From: Euglena gracilis
Lineage: Eukaryota; Euglenida; Euglenophyceae; Euglenales
Reading direction: 5' to 3'
Length of the DNA stretch: 64,000 nucleotides
Assembly: GCA_039621445.1 (NCBI GenBank)
Contig: CP154955.1
Coordinates: 5,136,785 to 5,200,784 of the forward strand
The notes beneath the pieces were generated by a model that did not search any database, was not told the DNA's origin, and was given only the letters and a program-made list of their open reading frames with translations. Every line of letters begins with the position of its first letter. Positions within the stretch are counted from its first letter, which is position 1. The position numbers and the translations under genes were made by a program. This document shows positions 22,060 through 32,130 of this stretch, one piece after another.

Positions 22060-23172
22060 GTGGAATGGTGGAGTATGTACTTCGACGAAATGCGCCGGAT
22101 CCATACGAAGACTCACGGGATAGCATTAGTCAGCGCAAACTTTGTGGACTACCTGAACAGCTTCTTGTACAGCCTCGTCTTGGTGGCCAACGTGAACATG
22201 GCCCTGGCGGAGTTATCGGACAAGTGTGCGGATGTTGCGTTCCATCTCTCCGACGTCTGGGCGCATGAACTCAACGTGGAAGCTGCGTCGGGAACGCGCC
22301 GCGCCGCGAAAAGCGGCGGCGCGGGCAACGCCATGGACACAGAGGAAGAAGGCGACGAGGCGGAAGAGGAGGAGCGGTTGCCTTGGGAGGCACCGTATCT
22401 GCAGCTGCCAGGGGACCTGGCGCTCTGTGTAAAAAAGGCACAACAATGAGAAAGACTAGACATGAGGCATGTCTTGCAAGACGTACCAGTGTTTTCTGGA
22501 ATGAAACAGAGGGCAGAAGACAACAATCACCAATCCGATTGTCGTTCAATCGTTGACAAATTTATGAAGGGAGTGCAACAACGTATGCTGAACGCCACGA
22601 GGCTGCTGGCCACATTGCACCCCATTGTGCTGAAGCAGGAGGACACGTCTTATCACCAGCTGTGTCAAAAATTGTTTTACTATTTGGCTGAAACAGAAGT
22701 GCAACTCCTGCGGGAGAGAAAGCGCAGGAGCATGGGAGCTGTGATGGAGTCCAGCAACGTATTGTTCACTTCAGCAGATTTGCAGGTGGACAGAACGGTC
22801 CAGAACATCAATGGAGCAGGTAAAGCTCCCCTTACTCCCAAGCGCTCCAAGTTGTATTTTCCAATCCGCACAGGTTGGAGACATTGGAGAAGAAAATGTT
22901 GCAAGGGCAGTCTGCCCCTCAACACGAGCTATAGCAGCTCATACCCATCCCCATGGCGGGGGAAGTGCCCGGGGAAATGCAGAAACTATGGTGTCAAAGG
23001 TCGTGGACGTGGAGGGGCCTCCATCTGTCCAGCCAGTCTCCAGGCAAGAACAACGACCCATGGCGGGTCCCAAAACTCAGCAGCTTTCTTATCAAGAATG
23101 CTCCCTACAGCACATGATTCAGTGCAGGGAAAAACAGTGGGGGGACACCCCCCATGCCCCAAAGACTTGTGA
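22060..23172 (+). pseudogene. ORF1 (gag-like) of copy B, one in-frame TGA
   Basis: Two ORFs in the same frame (22060-22449 and 22462-23172) are separated by a single TGA. The first half has hydrophobic helices and an acidic patch (TEEEGDEAEEEERLPW). The second begins MRHVLQDVPVF and ends basic and Gly/Arg-rich (RNYGVKGRGRGG), as expected for a nucleic-acid-binding gag. The position before RT fits ORF1. The start codon is uncertain because the frame may open further upstream. Confidence 0.5.
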
Positions 23173-24960
23173 AAAGTCTGTCCTGGTGGAGAAAACATGG
23201 CAACCCTTTTCTCTGTCAAATTCTGCAAGGAGGCATTCTACCAGATTTCCCATTACCCCTAAACCAGTCAAAAAACACAAGATCGTATGGGAGAAAAGAA
23301 ATTGGTTTTGCAAACAAGATTTTGAGGGATTACGAGTCCTCAGGTGCAGTCAGAAAGCTACCTCCAGGAGCTGTGTCCAAGCACTTGGTGCCTTGGTTCA
23401 TTATTTCAAAAATGGAAAAGGACACCATGAAACATCGTTTGATCACAAATTGCAAGGAATTAAACACATTTTTCACAACCCCCCCCCATTCAAACTGACC
23501 ACCCTGTCAGGGATCTTCCCCTACCTGCAGCAGGGTTGGTTGGGGGGGAAGTTGGACCTCAAGGATGCATACTTCTATCTCTCCCTTCACCCTTTTCTTC
23601 AGAAATATTTACATCTCCAGGTGGGGGAAATGGTGTGGGAATTTCAGTCAGCCAGTTTTGGAATCAGCAAATTACCGTTCCTGTTCATGCAATTATGAAG
23701 CCTCTGGAAAAACTGTGGCACACAAGCGGCATCCTAGCCTTTGTATATCTCGACGATATACTGATTTGGAAATCCCCCCAGCTGGTACAAAACCACCTGA
23801 AGGCCACGATCCAGGACCTGCTGGTAGCAGGCTTCAGAATTAACATCCCCAGTCAGCTGATCCCCCACTTAGGAGCTGTGATAAACCTGGCAGAAGGTCC
23901 AACTTCAAAAGCTAAAATCCCTGAGAAAGGAAATCGGAAACGTTTTGGTTGCAAGTCATCTAACGTGTCGAAAAATGGCTGCAATTCTGGGTCAAATTCG
24001 TTCCAATCTCACCCCTCTGCCCTTTTTAAGGGCATTCACCAATACTTTAAAAAAGTTTGTGGATTTGCATCAAAACCACAGCTGGGATCATCAGGTACCC
24101 ATTCCTCAGTCAGTAAAAGCTCAAATTTTGTCTCTAAAACCTCTTCTGGCGGAAACCCATGCAAGACCCTTTTTGGTGAATCCCAACAGAGTTTTGAATT
24201 CAGACAGTTCCACACAGGGGTGGGGGGGCCTGGATCTAATTTCTGGGCAAAAACTGCACAATTTTAGGAGAAGCAATCAAGGATGGCGCATAAATTTAAA
24301 GGACCTCTCAGCTCCAAAGGACACCATTTTGTCCTTAACAAAACAAGGGGAATCAGTAATCATTCAGGTAGACAATCAGGTAGCTGCAAGCTACCTCAGG
24401 AAACAAGGGGGGGGGGGGTTCAGGCCCTGAACGAAATTATACCCTCTTTTACTATGGGCAGTGAAGCATCGAGTTCAAATGCGGGTTCAGTGGGTGCCAA
24501 GCCAGCAAATGCAGGCAGACAGCTTATCCAGGTGGGTCCAGGACCCTGGGGATTACACCCTAAATCATCACCTTTTCCAAAAAATCATCTGCCACTTCAA
24601 AAACGACGTTCAGCCAGATGTGGACTGCTTTGCCAGTCCAGGGAATACCAAATTCCCAAAATTCATTTGTCGATGGCCCCACCATCAAGCCTTCAGGGTG
24701 GATGCGCTGAATTGTCCCCTGCGAGACCTTTCTCATGTCTGGGCAAACCCCTCCTGGAAGATTATTCTAAACTGGTTACACAAACTGAGAGAAAATCCTC
24801 GGATCGTTTGCCTTTTCATTTGCCCCTTTTGGGCTTCATCACCATGGTGGCCCCTGTTAATCAAAATGAGGGTAAAGCACACCAAATGCCTGGTCATACC
24901 CGCCCCAGGAGGGAATGTTCTTCAACTGTTTGCAGCACTGCATGCCCAGGCCAAGATGGC
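23173..24960 (+). pseudogene. RT, RNase H and methyltransferase of copy B
   Basis: The RT N-terminal part is in the frame of 23154-23498 (LVPWFIISKMEKDTMKHRLI). The palm is in the frame of 23536-24267 with the catalytic box FVYLDDILIW. RNase H (24180-24400, another frame) shows NSDSSTQGWGGL and VDNQVAASYL. The Dam-like methyltransferase is at about 24590-24880 with DVDCFASPGN and ANPSW, where the usual NPPW box has Ser. At least two frameshifts separate the domains, the first just after a poly-C run at 23480. Confidence 0.75.
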
Positions 24961-25690
24961 ACCTAGCCTGCACAGTGTTATCAGGGGGACGCTGGAACAA
25001 CAACAGGTCAACCCTTCCAACATTACACTTTATTTCCAACAACTGACATGTTTGCATCGTTACAACTCCTCCTTCCAGCTTTTGTATACTGTCATGAAAG
25101 ACATGGGTTTGCACCCCCCCTCAGCCACACCACTAGACATTGCACAGGGCATCCAAAGATTGTTTCAAATTTCAGTGTCACAAACCAGAAACGCCAACAG
25201 TGCTGGTCTGTTAATCCCAGGATGCTCGATTCTAAGGTTTGAGCAAGTTTCACAACCTCTGAGGAAAAAATGGTCATCATCTGTGCAAAAGTATGCTGAT
25301 TTTTGGGATGCCTCCCCAATTGTGCAAAGACTGGCTGCTGATGATGCCCCCCTGCATACTTTGCCCTCACCTGAACTGCGGTTACGTCTCATTGTGATTC
25401 TGCGTTTATTCTCCTTATTTCGAGGTGCGGTTTGGCTTCTCTCCTTAGAACCTGTTCCAAACTTCATGACAAATTTTTTATAAAAGTCAGGAGAAAGGGT
25501 TGGAAACTCCATCAGTGGGAGCAATTGCCCTCTCTGAATTCACAAGTGCACATCAGCCCAGTACAGTTATTGGTGGAGTATGTTAAGCATACAGCTCACA
25601 TGGGCAAAACGGGGGACCGGTTTTCCTTTCACTTCAGCCCCCCTTTAACGCTTTGAATCCAAACTCCATCAACGGCCTCAGCAAACGTTT
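24961..25690 (+). pseudogene. Tyrosine recombinase of copy B, C-terminally truncated
   Basis: The frame 24461-25483 runs unbroken from the end of RNase H through the methyltransferase into the recombinase. Core-binding part: LTCLHRYNSSFQLLYTVMKD. Catalytic part: LRLRLIVILRLFSLFRG, keeping the first catalytic Arg. After a frameshift at 25483, VEYVKHTAHMGK still aligns with copy D, but HxxR and the catalytic Tyr are absent. Fusion of methyltransferase and recombinase in one frame is visible here. Confidence 0.7.
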
Positions 25691-25744
25691 TTTGTTGCAG
25701 CAGGGGGTCCCTGCCCTGTATGGGGCACACAGCACAAGAGGTGG

Positions 25745-25865
25745 ACCATTCGGTGTCCGCACTGTGAGATGGTGAGGTCCTGCTTTCCTTGCCGGCTGTT
25801 CTGTTCTGGTGTGTTTGTGCGTGCACGGGGGGTGCTTCTCACTGCTTTTTGTTGCCGGGGTTGGC
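25745..25865 (+). repeat. Left terminal repeat of copy C
   Basis: Contains the 33-bp inverted terminal repeat and a block of about 98 bp (through TGTTGCCGG) that is repeated directly at 30839-30937 and inverted at 21345-21440 and 35595-35690. Confidence 0.8.
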
Positions 25866-26013
25866 CGATTTCTAATTCTGCCCTTCGACCTCAAGGAGAA
25901 AGAATTTCAACTCAACGAAGTTCAACAACCTTCACCACATCAACCAATCAATACAGAGGAGAAAGATCAATTCAGACGATATAGAAAAGCGGAGGAATAA
26001 AATTTTTACTTCC

Positions 26014-26700
26014 ATGAAGGATACAAGTCAAGCGGCATTACAAGGAATTTCAAGAAAGAAACCTGAAATGGAGAAGACTAGAGGAGCAGCAGGCGCTGAA
26101 GACGACGACGGGGCAGGAGCAGAAGACCAGTCCGTGGCCGTCGCAACCCACCCTCCTTCCAATCTCCCAGGAAAATTTCGCTTCCAACAGTTCAACGACG
26201 GCCATGGACCCTGGACAGTGGTGGCCAGAAAGTCGAGGTGACAACGACACCAGCAGCCCACAGCCCAGACGGAAAGAGATGGGAAGACAGGGGAAAGATT
26301 CCAAGGGAAATGGACGACATCAAGGGCATGGAGACCCTTTTCACAAGGCTATGGCAGCCATTATTATCAAGGACATGGAGCCCAGTTGCAAGGCGATGGA
26401 AGCCAGAAGCTCAGGCTGCAAAACTGCCATTGGGGAAACGTATGTCCAACTTACCCCACAGCTCTCTCAATCACAAATCCCTCAGGAGCTGCACATCAAT
26501 GCAGCAAGCAGCCTCCCCTTCAAAGACAGAAGGCCAATGGAGGCCATTATATTCAAAATCAAGAGGCCAATGGAGGCCAGTGGAGGCATCAAAACCTCAA
26601 GGCCAGTGGAGGCCATTTCAAGCAATGTCAGGATGCCACTGGAGGCCAATATATGATTCAAATTAAAAAGCCCAGTGGAGGCCACTACATTCAAAATCAC
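26014..26700 (+). pseudogene. ORF1 (gag-like) of copy C
   Basis: Starts MKDTSQAALQG. The first 75 codons correspond to ORF1 of copy D: an acidic, Ala/Gly-rich stretch, then SVAVATHPPSN and GHGPWTVVARK. They then meet a TGA. The remaining coding capacity continues in other frames (26204-26666). From 26530 to 26700 it is built from repeated CAATGGAGGCC-type units. Low-complexity, basic, probably RNA-binding; broken. Confidence 0.55.
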
Positions 26701-26719
26701 CACATCAGCCCTTGGGGGG

Positions 26720-28830
26720 GAGGCCCAAGATTGGCCACAACAGGGCCCCCCCAGAAGATAATCAGCACAGACACCCCAGCTTTGGATGTACCTCCCCACT
26801 GCAGACACAGACCTTCCCCCATCATTCAAAAACAGGGGGAAAGCCTGTTTTTGGGAAGCCCTATGACAGGGCCAGCTGCAGCAGCCCCAGTGAGGGGGCA
26901 GCCAGGGGGAAGGACCCCAGTGATGGGGCCTGTGGAATCCCCAGACACATTACACCCAGGGGTGCCCCCTTACAAAGCCCTGCAGGCCAGCATTCCCCAT
27001 TGGGTCAAGGCAGGAGGCAGCAGAGAGGTATTAAACCTGATAGAGGGAGGTGTTATGGCAGATCTTCCCCTCCCCCCTCAAATGTCCCTTAAAGTTCCCT
27101 TCAAAACCCACCAAGAAATAATGACTGCCCAGAAAATTCTTAGAGAATACGAATGTGCAGGAGCAACCAGACAAATCCCCCCAGAGGAGGCAAAACATTT
27201 TGTCCCTTACTTCATCATTTCCAAAAAAGCACGGGAAAAGACAAAGGAGAGACTGACTTCAGATTGTCGACAGTTAAATCTCCACTTCACCCCCCAGAAG
27301 TTCAGTCTGGAGCACATGGGAAACATCTTCCCATATTTGAGAAAAGGTTGGTTTTGTGGTAAAATCGATCTGAAAGAAGCTTATTTCCATCTGCAGCGGC
27401 ACAGCAGCTTAGAAAAATATGTTTGCATGCAGGTGGGGGAGAAACCTGGCAGTTTCAAGCTGCATGCTTTGGCATCAGCAGCCTGCAACAAAAATTTATG
27501 ACTCTCATGAGAGTCTGGGAAAGGAAATGGAGAAAGGAGGGAAAGGTAGTTTTCATCTGCCTAGACGACATTTTGCTGTTAGCCCCCAGCAAGAAGACAG
27601 CAGCCCAGCATTTGGCAGTAATAAAACAGGACCTTTTACTGGCATGTTTCAGATTAAACCTCCCCAAATCCTGTCTGTAACCCACACAGGAGACAAGGCA
27701 TTTGGGCCAGTGGGTCAATTTGAAAAAAGGCCAGCTGGAAATTCCTCAGTAAAAACTAAAATCCTTAAGAAAGGAGCTAGGCAAAGTACTCACAGCACAA
27801 AAAAACGAGCCGCAGAAAACTCAGTTCTATTGTGGGGCAAGTCAGAAGCTATTTAGTCTCAATGCCATTTCTCAGAATTCTGACAGATCAACTTTGCAAA
27901 ATGGTGGATTTGCACACAAAGTGGGGTTGGGACCACACCCTAACCATTCTCCAGGGGGTCAAAGATCAAATTGTGGAGTTAAAAGCGTTTTTGCAGCCAG
28001 GTGTGGGCAGAGCTTTGCAATCCCAGGCCTCGCAGGACCTGTTATCAGAAAGCAGCACCTGGCAGTGGGGGGGGTTGGACAAAAACTCAGGCCAAAAAGT
28101 GCAGGATTTTTGGAGGGACCTGCACATCCTTCACATCAACCAAAAAGAGTTGATGTCAGCAGTGGAAACAGTAAAAAGTCTGGCCAAACCAAAACAAACA
28201 ATAATGTTTCATGTGGACAGCCAGGTGGCCATAAGTTATTTTAACAAAATGGGGAGGCAGAAAGCCCTACCTAAATTCCATCTTAAAACCCCTGCTGTAT
28301 CATTGTCAGGAACAGCAAATCAATTTGCAGGTGGTTTGGGTGCCCACAAAAGAGCAATTGGCAGACTCCCTGTCCCGGTAGAAAAGGGACCCAGGGGATC
28401 ATACCATAAACCTGAACATCTTCCACCAAATTCTTCAATTCTTCATAAAAGACATTACCCCAGTGGTGGACATGTTTTCCACACCCAGCAACAAAAAATT
28501 CCCCAAGTTCATTTGTCGATACCCCCACCAAGGAGCTTTGCTGGTGGATGCCTTGAAGGCAGATTTGAGGGGTCTCCCCCCAGTTTATGCCAACCCTCCC
28601 TGGAGCATTATTCCCCAGTGGGCTCGGAGATTAATGTTAAACCAAGACCTGACTTGTCTGTTGATCGTACCCCACTGGGCTTCAACACCATGGTGGTGCC
28701 AATTGATGTCAATCAGGCTGGCAGGCAGCAACGTTTTGTTGGTACCCCCCCCAATGGGGTCTGTTAACCAACTGCTGGGGGAGGAGATGCCCCCCCAAGG
28801 TGGAATTTGGCCTGCTTGATTGTGTCAGGC
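26720..28830 (+). pseudogene. RT, RNase H and Dam-like methyltransferase of copy C
   Basis: Domains in order, in alternating frames. RT fingers (in 26386-27501): FVPYFIISKKAR, LTSDCRQLNLHF, GKIDLKEAYFHL. RT palm (in 27423-27680): FICLDDILLLAPS, with LDD in the catalytic box. RNase H (in 27832-28767): SESSTWQWGGLDKN, HINQKELMSAVE, VDSQVAISYF. Methyltransferase (28463-28819): VDMFSTPSNKKFP, ANPPWSIIPQW, VPHWASTPWW. The NPPW box is the usual catalytic motif of N6-adenine methyltransferases of the Dam type found in DIRS elements. At least three frameshifts make it a pseudogene; copy D breaks at other points. Confidence 0.85.
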
Positions 28831-29377
28831 ATATATTACAATCGCAGGAAGTTTCGATGTCTAGTATCGATACTTACATAAAAAATATGGGAAATGTCAA
28901 ACGATATGACTCAGCATTCAGGGCTTTGGTGGGTCAAAGGGGTGCCCCTGCAGGACTGCACAGTCCACCGGATGGCCGAGGCCATCCTTGATCTTGCTGT
29001 TCACAGCATCAAAACTGCCGCGAAATGCATACGCCGCAGCCTTGTTACTCCCAGGGTTTGGGTCATTGAGGTTTTCTCCTCTTCTGGCTCCATTGAAAAG
29101 AAAGTGGAATGCCAATGTCCGCAAGTATGCCCATTTTTAGGACCCCACTGATTTTCTAGACAACATCATCAGACAATCAAAACCCCTCTCAGAACTCTCT
29201 GTGTAAGAGCTCAGAAACAGACTCATCATTTGTTGGAAGCTTTTGGCCCTCCACAAGGAGGTTGACGTAGCCAGGAAACAGCGAAAAAACAGTTTCGTGG
29301 GAGGAAAAAATTCATTTTGTTGCAAAGGAAAGGGTGGCAGTTCCCAGGATGGGAGGAAATTTTGAATTTGTGTATGC

Positions 29378-29701
29378 AGGTTTAGCCACCCGCTGTTGGA
29401 CGGCCACGGGGTAGCTCATACTACTTGTCGTGGCTCGTCCGCTAGCGAGGGGCCACGCCAGTGGTAATCCGACCGATCAACGTTCGTCCACGTGCGCAGC
29501 CTCACGCGCCGATCGATCCCCGCGGTATGCCGTCTGCCCGTACGGGATCGATCAGGACTCACACGGCGGGACCTAGGTCTCGAACCCACCACCTCCCGCG
29601 TTTGAGTCCAGTGCCTTACCGAATAAGCTACTCGAGCGATACTCGGCTTGGTACTACGCGCTGGCGACCTACTTCGTAGGATCTCCCGTCTGCCGCACAC
29701 A
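29378..29701 (-). mobile_element. SINE copy 1 (tRNA-derived head)
   Basis: Read on the minus strand it starts GTGTGCGGCAGACGGG, passes A- and B-box-like sequences and ends in GGGTGGCTAAACCTGC. The anticodon arm does not fold as in a real tRNA, so this is a SINE head and not a tRNA gene. Confidence 0.7.
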
Positions 29702-30217
29702 CTCCCCTCCCAAGAGCCTTACAACACTAGCCCACTGCGTCACTATGGCCGTGGCCCCTGCAGCTCGGGTTATGCCTCGCACGGCCCTGGTTGGCTGAGT
29801 GCCTCTCACGCAGGATGCCGACCCCTGCAGCTCGGGTTTACTGTTGCCGGCAATTTACGTGTTGTCGACTTCCACGGGCTCTGCCGCCTTGGAGCGTCCT
29901 CCTTAGCATCGGCTTGAGGCTTTGGAACGTTGTAGGAGTTTCAGTCGCCCTAGACTCGGCGCGTACGCCTCCGCCTTCCGGGCGCCGTGGGGTCAGGCTC
30001 TGATTTCCCGCTTCGTGTGGCATTAGACGGGTTCCTCTGCTACCATGTATGTGGGTTTAGCCACCCGCTGTTGGACGGCCATTGGGGAGGCTCATACTAC
30101 TTGATGTGGCTCTTTCGCTAGCGAGGGGCCACGCCCGTGGTAATCCGACCGAGGGCTGTCCTTTCCACATACTCTTTCAATAAATGCCAGGGGCTTATGA
30201 GGGGGCTGTGTGGCAAA

Positions 30218-30442
30218 TTGTGTGCGGCAGACGGGAGATCCTACGAAGTAGGTCGCCAGCGCGTAGTACCAAGCCGAGTATCGCTCGAGTAGCTTATTCG
30301 GTAAGGCACTGGACTCACACGCGCGAGGTCGTGGGTTCGCGACCTAGGTCCCGCCATGTGAGTCCTGATCGATCCCGTACGGGCAGAGGGCGTACCGCGG
30401 GGATCGATCGGCGCGTGAGGCTGCGCACGTGTACGAATGTTG
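30218..30442 (+). mobile_element. SINE copy 2, head part
   Basis: Same sequence as the head of SINE copy 1 in the opposite orientation, with B box GTGGGTTCGCGACC. It stops at GTTGATA; the matching tail lies inverted at 30046-30149, as expected if an inversion broke this copy. Confidence 0.7.
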
Positions 30443-30746
30443 ATACATGGTTGGGCACAAACATAATTTTTTATGGTCTTTGGATGGTAAAGGATGTTTG
30501 ACATCAGAAAGAGTGAATTCCCTGACCAAAGAAATTCTGCAAGAGGGGGGGGTGGACACCACCCACTGGAAACCCCGCAGCACCAGAGGGGCTGGGGTTT
30601 TATGGTGGAATAATGCTGGTTTGCGAGTGGGAGAAGTCCAGCAATTGGGTCAGAGGAAAAATTTTGTGGCCTTCCAAGCTCATTACTTGCGACTCGGTGT
30701 CGTTTCAAAAATTCAAAAATTATGGACCACAGGGGGGTGCACAGTA

Positions 30747-31203
30747 CCTCACCATCTCGAAGTGCGGAGCCCGAATGGTCTCGGACTCCCACGACAGAGG
30801 AAGGGGGAGGAAGGGACCAAGAGGGCGAAGCACAAGAAGATGGTGAGGTCCTGCTTTCCTTGCCGGCTGTTCTGTTCTGGTGTGTTTGTGCGTGCGCGGG
30901 GGGTGCTTCTTACTGCGCCTTTGTTGCCGGAGTTGGCGATCATGAGGCCTCCTCCGACACCTTGGCTAAGCTGAACCGTCGTGGCCCCTCCCCCCCCCCC
31001 TTTTGCATGGTCGCTTGGTGGGGGCCCCCCCCATCGATGGGGATGGCTGTCTCTTTCTGGATGTTTTTATTTTTCTGCTGATTTTTTGGGTGGGGGGTTG
31101 TGCTCACCATCTTCTTGTGCTTCGCCCTCTTGGTCCCTTCCTCCCCCTTCCTCTGTCGTGGGAGTCCGAAACCATTCGGGCTCCGCACTGCGAGATGGTG
31201 AGG
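30747..31203. repeat. Terminal foldback module shared by copies C and D
   Basis: Arms of 101 bp each, 30747-30847 and 31103-31203, are reverse complements with few mismatches. The 255-bp loop carries the directly repeated left-end block of copy C (CTGCTTTCCTTGCCGGCTG). Copy C runs into the left arm and copy D into the right arm, so one module ends both elements. Confidence 0.85.
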
Positions 31204-31229
31204 CACTGTGCACCCCCCTTTGGGCCATA

Positions 31230-32070
31230 ATATTTTGAATTTTTGAAACGACACCAAGTCGAAAATAATGAGCTTGGAAGGCCCCAAAATTTTTCCACTG
31301 ACCCAGCTGCTGGACTTCTTCCACTTGCAAACCAGCATTTTTCCACCATAAAACCCCAGCCCCTCTGGTGCTGTGGGGTTTCCAGTGGGTGGTGTCCACC
31401 CCCCCCTCTTGCAGAATTTCTCTGGTAAGGGAATTCACTCTTTCTGATGTCAAAGGTCTTTTACCATCCAAAGACCATAACAAATTATGTTTGTGCCCAA
31501 CCATGTGGGCTGTACTTTCCACATACTCTTTCAATAAATGCCAGGGGCTTATGAGGGGGGGGGGGTGGCAAATTCAAAACTTCCTCCCATCTTGGGAATT
31601 GCCACCCTTTCCTTTGCAATAAAATGAAAACTTTTTCTCCCACGAAACTGATTTTCCGCTGTGTCCTGGTTAAATCAACCCCCCTGTGGAGTGCCAAAAG
31701 CCTCAAACAGATGATGAGTCTGTTTCTGAGCTCTTTCACAGATAAGTCTGAGAGGGGTTTGGATTTCCTGATGATGTCTTCTAAGAAATCGGTGGGGTCC
31801 CAAAAATCGGCATACTTGCAGACATTGGAATTCCATTTCCTTTTCAATGGAGACAAAAGAGGGGAAAACCTCACTGACCCAAATCCTGGGAGTAATAAAA
31901 CTGCTGCATATGCATTTCGTGCAGTGTTGAGGCTGTGGGCAGCGAGATCAAGGATGGCCTCGGCCATCTTGTGGGCTGTGCAGTCCTGCAGGGGCACCCC
32001 TTTGTGCAACAATTGGCCCAGCAATGTCCTGAAGGCTGAGTCATATCTCTTGACATTTCCCAGATTTTTT
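31230..32070 (-). pseudogene. Tyrosine recombinase of copy D (catalytic residues kept, frameshifted)
   Basis: Frame 32024-31485 gives the core-binding part and LRNRLIICLRLLALHRGVDL with the first catalytic Arg. Frame 31534-31067 gives LTSERVNSLTREILQEGG, HSTRGAGVLWWKNAG (HxxR box), LGQWKNF and FQAHYFRLG (Tyr nucleophile). The frames meet at an 11-base homopolymer (31555-31565). Recombinases of this kind integrate the circular DNA copy of DIRS elements in place of an integrase. This is the reference copy for judging the others. Confidence 0.85.
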
Positions 32071-32130
32071 ATGTAAGTATCGATACTGGATATCGAAACT
32101 TCCTGGGATTGTAATATTTGCCTGACACAA

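Larger units (their letters stand above)
21640..25740 (+). mobile_element. DIRS-type retrotransposon copy B (second family), 3'-truncated
   Basis: The left end at about 21740-21870 carries TCGGGCTTCGCACTTCGG, then GATCCTGCTTG and a block ending TTGTTGCCGG. These match the end of fragment E at 36 kb rather than copy C, which defines a second family. ORF1, RT, RNase H, Dam-like methyltransferase and the start of the tyrosine recombinase follow in order. The recombinase lacks HxxR and Tyr because the copy stops where the left end of copy C begins (about 25740). Confidence 0.75.
29378..30443. mobile_element. Composite of two inverted tRNA-derived SINEs inside copy C
   Basis: A repeat of about 325 bp occurs complete at 29378-29701 (minus sense) and split at about 30046-30149 and 30218-30442 (the latter plus sense). 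Both contain a tRNA-like head: TAGCTTATTCGGTAAGGC (A box) and GTGGGTTCG (B box) with GCACTGGACTCA between. Between the halves is the inverted 63-bp piece of the recombinase. The left SINE is bounded by the duplicated target AATTT. Bases 29703-30045 belong to neither copy as I can align them and are unexplained. Confidence 0.75.
28840..30735 (+). pseudogene. Tyrosine recombinase of copy C, split by SINEs
   Basis: The N-terminal part lies at 28860-29377 in shifted frames (SIDTYIKNMGNVKRYDSAF). At the first catalytic Arg the sequence gives LHKEVDV (Lys). The C-terminal part lies at 30447-30735: LTSERVNSLTKEILQEGG, RSTRGAGVLWWNNAG (the HxxR box has lost its His), FQAHYLRLG (Tyr kept). A 63-bp internal piece sits inverted at about 30154-30217. 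Two catalytic substitutions plus the insertion make it dead. Confidence 0.8.
25741..31203 (+). mobile_element. DIRS-type retrotransposon copy C, interrupted by SINEs
   Basis: Left terminus 25745-25777 (ACCATTCGG...GTGAGG) is the approximate inverse of 30747-30779 near the right end, so there are inverted terminal repeats of about 33 bp. A block of about 98 bp inside the left end (25768-25865) recurs in the same orientation beyond the right one (30839-30937). This is the DIRS plan, with an internal region copying the outer ends. The order is ORF1, RT-RNase H-methyltransferase, tyrosine recombinase. It is a near copy of the inverted copy D. About 1.07 kb of SINE-related sequence splits the recombinase. 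Confidence 0.85.

Noticed and set aside
29600-30345. tRNA genes
   Set aside because: A- and B-box-like sequences are present, but no five-base-pair anticodon stem forms and both copies sit in a longer repeat; they are SINE heads.
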